Virus record (IMG/VR): IMGVR_UViG_3300031226_000009
Coordinates: 1-21,541 of that record
DNA: 21,541 nucleotides
Reading direction: 5' to 3' (one strand)
DNA from: a virus
Under the pieces are notes generated by a model, which saw nothing but the letters and a program-made list of their open reading frames with translations, did no database searches and was not told the DNA's origin. The translations under genes were made by a program, and so were the position numbers. Within the stretch, counting starts at the first letter, position 1. The number at the start of each line of letters is the position of its first letter. Positions 18,233 to 21,541 of the stretch are shown here, piece after piece.

Positions 18233-18871
18233 TTATTGCGCCAGTGGTGAAGTTATAGCACATTCCGGAGAGGGTGTCAAGTGTTCCTTGCAGTTGATAC
18301 TGTGACAGGGTGTCGCAATCTCAGTTAAGCACGGCTGGCGCCGGGCGTCAAGCACTGCGAGCCATTCAGCCATCGTCTTTGTGCCCTTGCTACTGTTGCA
18401 GGGTGAACAAAACAGCTGAAGATTGGCTGGCCAGTTCGATCCACCGCGCGATAGTGGAATTTTGTGTTCAACAGTGCAGCTAACTTCAAGCGAGGTGCTG
18501 CAATGCGGTGCCGCGCAAACGCCGTTCTGCTCATTCCACAATCGCTGAATGTCGACTGCAGTGAAATGGCCGGGTGCACCTCGTTTTCTAGCATGATAAG
18601 CATGATGGAGGGCGATTGTACGCTCCTTATTGTTTTGGCGCCAAGCATGCATAACAGCAGCTACGTGTTTTTTATTGGCTTGATGCCAACGATGGGTTCT
18701 GCCAGCTCTGCATTCTTTGTCTTGCTTGATGTACTGGCACCTTGGACAGTGGCAGTTAGCAACTTGCCGCTCGCCCTTCAGCTCCGGATGCTTGGTGCAC
18801 GGCTTGCCGAAATAGCGCGTCAATCCGTTCGCCTTGGCCTGCTGGCGAGTTGGCACTATTTCGATGGCCAT
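18233..18871 (-). CDS. HNH endonuclease inserted between two paralogous genes
   Basis: The 212-residue protein has an N-terminal Cys/His segment (TRYFGKPCTKHPELKGERQVANCHCPRC), a basic middle and a C-terminal HNH nuclease core: GVCAAPHCSTSL, TVEHKIPLSRGGSNWPANLQLFCSPCNSSKGTKT, with the EH, N and CxxC elements of the family. Such free-standing HNH proteins move between phage genomes. It starts inside the end of the 18856-19455 gene, and its last ~15 codons run across promoter P2 of the next gene, so the insertion or its stop codon uses resident sequence. The N-terminal motif resembles that of the HNH protein at 6771-7211. Only a weak AAGGG precedes the ATG. Confidence 0.83.
   Translation of the reverse strand: MAIEIVPTRQQAKANGLTRYFGKPCTKHPELKGERQVANCHCPRCQYIKQDKECRAGRTHRWHQANKKHVAAVMHAWRQNNKERTIALHHAYHARKRGAPGHFTAVDIQRLWNEQNGVCAAPHCSTSLEVSCTVEHKIPLSRGGSNWPANLQLFCSPCNSSKGTKTMAEWLAVLDARRQPCLTEIATPCHSINCKEHLTPSPECAITSPLAQ
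18252..18280 (-). promoter_or_regulatory. Sigma70-like promoter P2
   Basis: Reading the - strand: -35 TTGACA (18280-18275), a 17-nt spacer ending TGTGC, -10 TATAAC (18257-18252). It is the best match to the sigma70 consensus of the four and drives the 18208 gene. It lies inside the 3' end of the HNH reading frame. Confidence 0.86.
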
Positions 18872-19455
18872 TTGACTACGTAACCCTTGCGAACTTTTGC
18901 CCTGAGGCGATTTACCGCATTCATACGGCGTAATCCTGCGTTAAGTGCGTCGTATTTGTCGTCCCAGCAACCGTTCGCCTGTGCGAACTTTTTGAACTCC
19001 GCGCCCAGCGGAATGCTGGCGACTTTTACGCCCAGCTCGTCAACCGGCGCCTTCGCTCTGGCCGGCGCCTGCTTCGGCGTCGAGCCGTTAAGAACTAGGC
19101 CGCTTTCGCGCTTGGCCGGCGCTTCGCCGTTCGCCACCCACTTGCCGGTGCGGGTGTCCCAGCGATAGGGACGCAGCTTGAAGTCTGCCGGCAGGGCGCC
19201 GTACTTCTTACCCTTCGGTACGATGGACTTGAGGCGTTGAATTTTCGCGTCAGTCTTTGCCTGCTTGCTGGCGTTCCACTCTTCGAGGCTCATTCCCTTC
19301 GGCTTGCCCCAAGTGTCATTGGCCGGATCGTACGCCGGCATCGGAATGACGCGCCGGCCCAGTTCGTCAGTTGACGGGGCGGTGCGCTTGGGCTGCGACT
19401 TCGGGTCACGGCGCAGGAAGGCGGGGATCGTCAGGTCGAGGTCGTCTTTCGTCAT
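18856..19455 (-). CDS. Early protein sharing the RMN..NRLRAK C-terminal domain
   Basis: The 199-residue protein has a polar, basic N-terminus, two similar short segments (DELGRRVIPMP at 30-40 and DELGVKVASIPL at 139-150) and a C-terminal domain at 154-196 (EFKKFAQANGCWDDKYDALNAGLRRMNAVNRLRAKVRKG) closely similar to that of 17630-18208. Promoter P1 lies 26 bases upstream, and the leader carries a GACATAGGAG box. It is the first gene of the early set downstream of P1. The function is unknown; a DNA-binding or nucleoid-type role is plausible given basic helices, high predicted expression and paralogues. Its 3' end is overlapped by the HNH gene. Confidence 0.76.
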   Translation of the reverse strand: MTKDDLDLTIPAFLRRDPKSQPKRTAPSTDELGRRVIPMPAYDPANDTWGKPKGMSLEEWNASKQAKTDAKIQRLKSIVPKGKKYGALPADFKLRPYRWDTRTGKWVANGEAPAKRESGLVLNGSTPKQAPARAKAPVDELGVKVASIPLGAEFKKFAQANGCWDDKYDALNAGLRRMNAVNRLRAKVRKGYVVKWPSK

Positions 19456-19480
19456 CGTTCAGCTCCTATGTCAAAACGCA

Positions 19481-19509
19481 ATTAAAGCACAGCTTGAGGG
19501 TCCTGTCAA
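19481..19509 (-). promoter_or_regulatory. Sigma70-like promoter P1
   Basis: Reading the - strand: -35 TTGACA (19509-19504), a 17-nt spacer ending TGTGC, -10 TTTAAT (19486-19481). The expected start is near 19474, giving a short leader with the GACATAGGAG box (19472-19463) and the ATG at 19455. Confidence 0.86.
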
Positions 19510-19644
19510 GTACCCTGAATTGGCGGGAGTTGTTTAAGGTCGCTCCCTCGACCAAGGCTTGCAGGTGTCGGTGCACCTGCCGTTCGGGTCCTTGAAACCT
19601 CCGCACGCTGCCGTATTCGTGCTGCGTTCGCCTACCGAATGAAC
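19510..19644 (-). ncRNA. Untranslated transcript between P4 and P1, possible small RNA
   Basis: The stretch downstream of promoter P4 has no convincing start codon with a ribosome-binding site. It can form hairpins GCAGGTG-CACCGA-CACCTGC and GGTCG-AGGGAG-CGACC followed by TTAAAC. It could be a small regulatory RNA, a leader, or simply the spacer of a tandem promoter. A 62-codon frame here is not credited. Confidence 0.3.
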
Positions 19645-19673
19645 AGTAAAGCACAGGCCGAACCAGCTGTCAA
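19645..19673 (-). promoter_or_regulatory. Sigma70-like promoter P4
   Basis: Reading the - strand: -35 TTGACA (19673-19668), a 17-nt spacer ending TGTGC, -10 TTTACT (19650-19645). It follows the HNH gene at 19722 and lies about 164 bases upstream of P1, with no clear gene directly behind it. Confidence 0.78.
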
Positions 19674-19721
19674 TTCAACCTGACTATGCACGGTGAACAT
19701 TGCCGGCGAACCTCATTTCAT

Positions 19722-19931
19722 TTACCAGAGTTCGCGCCAAAGCCTCTTCCTGCGTGCATGCTCTTCTTCGTGACAATCCGCGCACAGCACCTGAGCGTTG
19801 AACAGACTAGCATCTGCCGGATCGCCTATGTGATGAAGTTGAAGAAAGTTCGTACCACTGCAACGTTCACAACGATATTTGGCGCGCGTGAAGGCTGCCT
19901 GACGCACATGCTGGCTGAACTCCCTCCGCAT
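19722..19931 (-). CDS. Small HNH endonuclease
   Basis: The 69-residue protein is a compact HNH domain: CERCSGTNFLQLHHIGDPADASLFNAQVLCADCHEEEHARR, with CxxC...HH...N...CxxCH...H, the usual zinc-bound ββα-metal core. Proteins of this size sit beside packaging genes or act as free-standing nickases in phages. ATG 19931 overlaps the TGA of the preceding small gene (TGATG) with GGAG upstream; a GTG-started extension (19946) overlaps further and is less likely. It is the third HNH protein in the window and the only one lacking the Cys/His N-terminal motif. Confidence 0.82.
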   Translation of the reverse strand: MRREFSQHVRQAAFTRAKYRCERCSGTNFLQLHHIGDPADASLFNAQVLCADCHEEEHARRKRLWRELW

Positions 19932-20050
19932 CAGAACATGCTCCACACCAGATAGCCGAGTCCGTAGGCAAGCAGTCCTGACCAGATTACGGTCAGGATC
20001 AGCCCGATGCCGATTGCACTTCCAATCAACGCGTTGACTGCAGCCTTCAT
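19931..20050 (-). CDS. 39-residue membrane protein
   Basis: The frame MKAAVNALIGSAIGIGLILTV... is nearly all hydrophobic, giving one or two membrane segments. The ATG at 20050 lies one base after the protease TAA and has GAGGA upstream; the stop overlaps the next ATG. A small integral membrane protein, function unknown. The longer extension to 20152 lies in the protease gene and is discarded. Confidence 0.58.
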   Translation of the reverse strand: MKAAVNALIGSAIGIGLILTVIWSGLLAYGLGYLVWSMF

Positions 20051-20051
20051 A

Positions 20052-20984
20052 TTATCCTCGCGTCGTGTGCCAGACCAGTTCACCGGCGCGCGTGTCGATG
20101 GTAAACGGCGCGATGCCATTAATGATCGGAAAGCCAAGCAACGGTGAGCCATCCGTCACTACTGCTTCAACATTACGGATGACGTGACTGCCGATGCGCA
20201 GCTCGCGGATACGGATTGCTTTCTGTTTGCTTTTGCTACCGTCAGCCAGCGTGACCATGATATCTTCAATCTGGATGGCATTGCTGTTTCTGATCAGCAT
20301 GCTGGCGAAACTGGGCGGCACCTGTGCACCCATGGCGCCAGTATCGATCAGCATGCGGATCGGCATTCCGCCGAGCAGCACGTCTACGTGAATTGACATA
20401 CCACCAGCGGACACGATGATCGGCACGCTATCCTTGCTGCTGGGACGACTGGCAGTCGATGCCGGCGGTTGCTGGGTCGGTGCCGGTTCCGGTGGTGTTT
20501 GTGCCGGCGGCTGTGCGTAAGGTTGCGTATCCAGCTGGGCAGTCGGCGTCGGCAGTTGCTTGCGCACCGTGCAGCGTGAATACGACTGCATTACCAGTGC
20601 ATTGCCACGCTTGCTGTCATACATCCATTCATGGTAGAACATTTCGTTCGTCGTCTTGTTCTGCTTGACTTCACCAATCATGAATAACCACGGCTGGCGC
20701 AGTAAATTGCCGCGCCATTGCGTTTTACGATCAGTAGCAGACGCGTCAGTCATGCCGTACTGGGCCTGACGCGATACGATGGCGCCAGAACGCAGCTGAT
20801 GAAATACGCGCCAGCTGTGGTCGTCCCATGAATGTTCGACTGCGGTAGCAACAACCGGGTTGGGATCATTGGTATCGGCGCCGAACAACATCTGCGGTGC
20901 TTCGCACTGCAGTTGGACGCTCATGGCGTGCGCACTGCCGGCAAACGCTAGCAATGTAGCCGCTGTCGGGAGGAACTTGTTCAT
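20052..20984 (-). CDS. Secreted retropepsin-like aspartic protease with N-terminal extra domain
   Basis: The 310-residue protein has a Sec signal peptide (MNKFLPTAATLLAFAGSAHA), an N-terminal domain with conserved Trp/Tyr/Cys (SWRVFHQLRSG, WMYDSKRGNALVMQSYSRC), a Pro/Gln linker (about 145-185) and a C-terminal retropepsin-like half domain: VDVLLGGMPIRMLIDTGAMG with catalytic D214-T-G, LADGSKSKQKAI and SPLLGFPIING. One DTG per chain means it must dimerise, as in retroviral and bacterial clan AA proteases. ATG 20984 overlaps the upstream TGA (ATGA) with AGGTGG upstream; a 45-residue extension is in-frame but not supported. It likely acts in the periplasm on envelope or virion proteins. A phage gene of this kind is unusual. 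Confidence 0.8.
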   Translation of the reverse strand: MNKFLPTAATLLAFAGSAHAMSVQLQCEAPQMLFGADTNDPNPVVATAVEHSWDDHSWRVFHQLRSGAIVSRQAQYGMTDASATDRKTQWRGNLLRQPWLFMIGEVKQNKTTNEMFYHEWMYDSKRGNALVMQSYSRCTVRKQLPTPTAQLDTQPYAQPPAQTPPEPAPTQQPPASTASRPSSKDSVPIIVSAGGMSIHVDVLLGGMPIRMLIDTGAMGAQVPPSFASMLIRNSNAIQIEDIMVTLADGSKSKQKAIRIRELRIGSHVIRNVEAVVTDGSPLLGFPIINGIAPFTIDTRAGELVWHTTRG

Positions 20985-21541
20985 GCGCCACCTGTCGGGG
21001 TCGGCAGCTTGCTGGGCTGGGTTGGCTGGGTGTCCGGCTGTGCGCCGAACGGCTGGGTGCTGACTTCCGGCTGTCTGCCGTAGGGCTGGGTCGATGGGCC
21101 GGGCAGTCGCTTGGCGCATTCCAGCAACACTGCCTGCATTTCGCGCGAACCAGTCATATCAATGACCCACGTCTTCTCAGTGCCGCCGGGAAACTCAATT
21201 AGCATCTTGTCGGCATGAGCAAAGCCTTCGAAAAACTCGCCCAGTTCTTCCGGCCCGATGCGAACTTTTAGTTCGCCAAGCGCAAAGCCCTTGCCGCGCA
21301 GCATGGTACCAATGGCCTCAGCCGTACCAGCCTGCTCCTTGTCGAACCAGACATTCACAGTGGCTTTTGTTCCTTCCGGAATTTGCCAGCCATCCTTGAA
21401 TATGTCGATGGTCAGGTTCTTGCTACCACCGAACAGCTTGAGGTAGACCACTTGCGTAGCGGGATTGCCGGTGCGCAGACCGCATACCGGCACGTTGCCG
21501 GTCGTGTTTTCCTGTGCGGTCAGATAGTAGGCGGTCCATGA
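20981..21541 (-). CDS. Exported-type protein of unknown function, 5' end outside window
   Basis: The frame runs to the right window edge without a start; the first visible residues are SWTAYYLTAQENTTGNVPVCGLRTG. The body (LYLKLFGGSKNLTIDIFKDGWQIPEGTKATVNVWFDKEQAG and FPGGTEKTWVIDMTGSREMQAVLLECAKRL) has a pattern I associate with secreted alphaproteobacterial proteins of unknown function. The C-terminus is a Pro/Gln tail with TQPYGRQP/TQPFGAQP repeats like the linker of the protease downstream. Its TGA overlaps the protease ATG, so the two are co-translated and may form a pair. No signal peptide can be seen because the start is missing. Confidence 0.68.
   Translation of the reverse strand, partial: SWTAYYLTAQENTTGNVPVCGLRTGNPATQVVYLKLFGGSKNLTIDIFKDGWQIPEGTKATVNVWFDKEQAGTAEAIGTMLRGKGFALGELKVRIGPEELGEFFEGFAHADKMLIEFPGGTEKTWVIDMTGSREMQAVLLECAKRLPGPSTQPYGRQPEVSTQPFGAQPDTQPTQPSKLPTPTGGA

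Noticed and set aside
1-21541. Attachment site, integrase or insertion sequence
   Set aside because: No integrase, transposase, long terminal inverted repeat or tRNA fragment was seen in the window.

Overview
The window is part of a tailed-phage (or prophage) genome. It carries an apparently complete set of genes for 2-aminoadenine (Z) DNA, in which diaminopurine replaces adenine. Diagnostic genes are a PurZ-type adenylosuccinate synthetase homologue with the PurA catalytic Asp changed to Ser, a MazG-fold (MazZ-like) pyrophosphohydrolase, an HD-domain (DatZ-like) dNTP phosphohydrolase and a family A DNA polymerase with a proofreading domain (DpoZ-like). Phage character is also clear from the lysis amidase, the dense chain of small genes joined by ATGA/TGATG overlaps, the phage-type DUF genes and three HNH endonucleases. 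The host is probably an alphaproteobacterium, perhaps of the Rhizobiales: the exported proteins, the VPxP...GxG...RRRK C-terminal sorting tails and the 'HLYWHT..HCWD' protein resemble proteins I associate with that group. This is inference, not proof.

Layout: (1) 1-1376, + strand: end of a late operon with an N-acetylmuramoyl-L-alanine amidase (cut by the window edge), a tiny membrane peptide, a His/Pro-rich repeat protein and a strong rho-independent terminator. Everything to the right is on the - strand and converges on this point. (2) 1494-5357: accessory block with small membrane proteins, a Cro/CI-type HTH regulator, two exported proteins with PEP-CTERM-like tails, a membrane protein, a coiled-coil protein and a SANT/Myb-like DNA-binding protein. 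(3) 5369-7564: SNF2-type helicase, an AT-rich HNH endonuclease and a DUF7694-like protein. (4) 7561-13566: the Z-DNA block. In transcription order it runs polymerase, 70-aa protein, PD-(D/E)XK nuclease, 70-aa protein, DUF6378-like protein, PurZ, 69-aa protein, MazZ, DatZ, then three more small genes. (5) 13578-16816: replication-associated and unknown proteins, one with an SSB-like acidic C-terminal tip. (6) 16817-19721: region with four near-identical sigma70-like promoters, hairpin terminators and three genes sharing a C-terminal domain, interrupted by a second HNH gene. (7) 19722-21541: a third HNH protein, a tiny membrane protein, a secreted retropepsin-like aspartic protease and another secreted-type protein cut by the right edge.

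Together: early promoters at the right would drive leftward transcription of DNA-binding, replication and nucleotide-metabolism genes. PurZ makes the diaminopurine nucleotide precursor from dGMP, DatZ removes dATP, MazZ supplies dGMP from dGTP and the polymerase copies the modified genome. The exported proteins may alter the host envelope. Functions are assigned from motifs read by eye; no database search was run.
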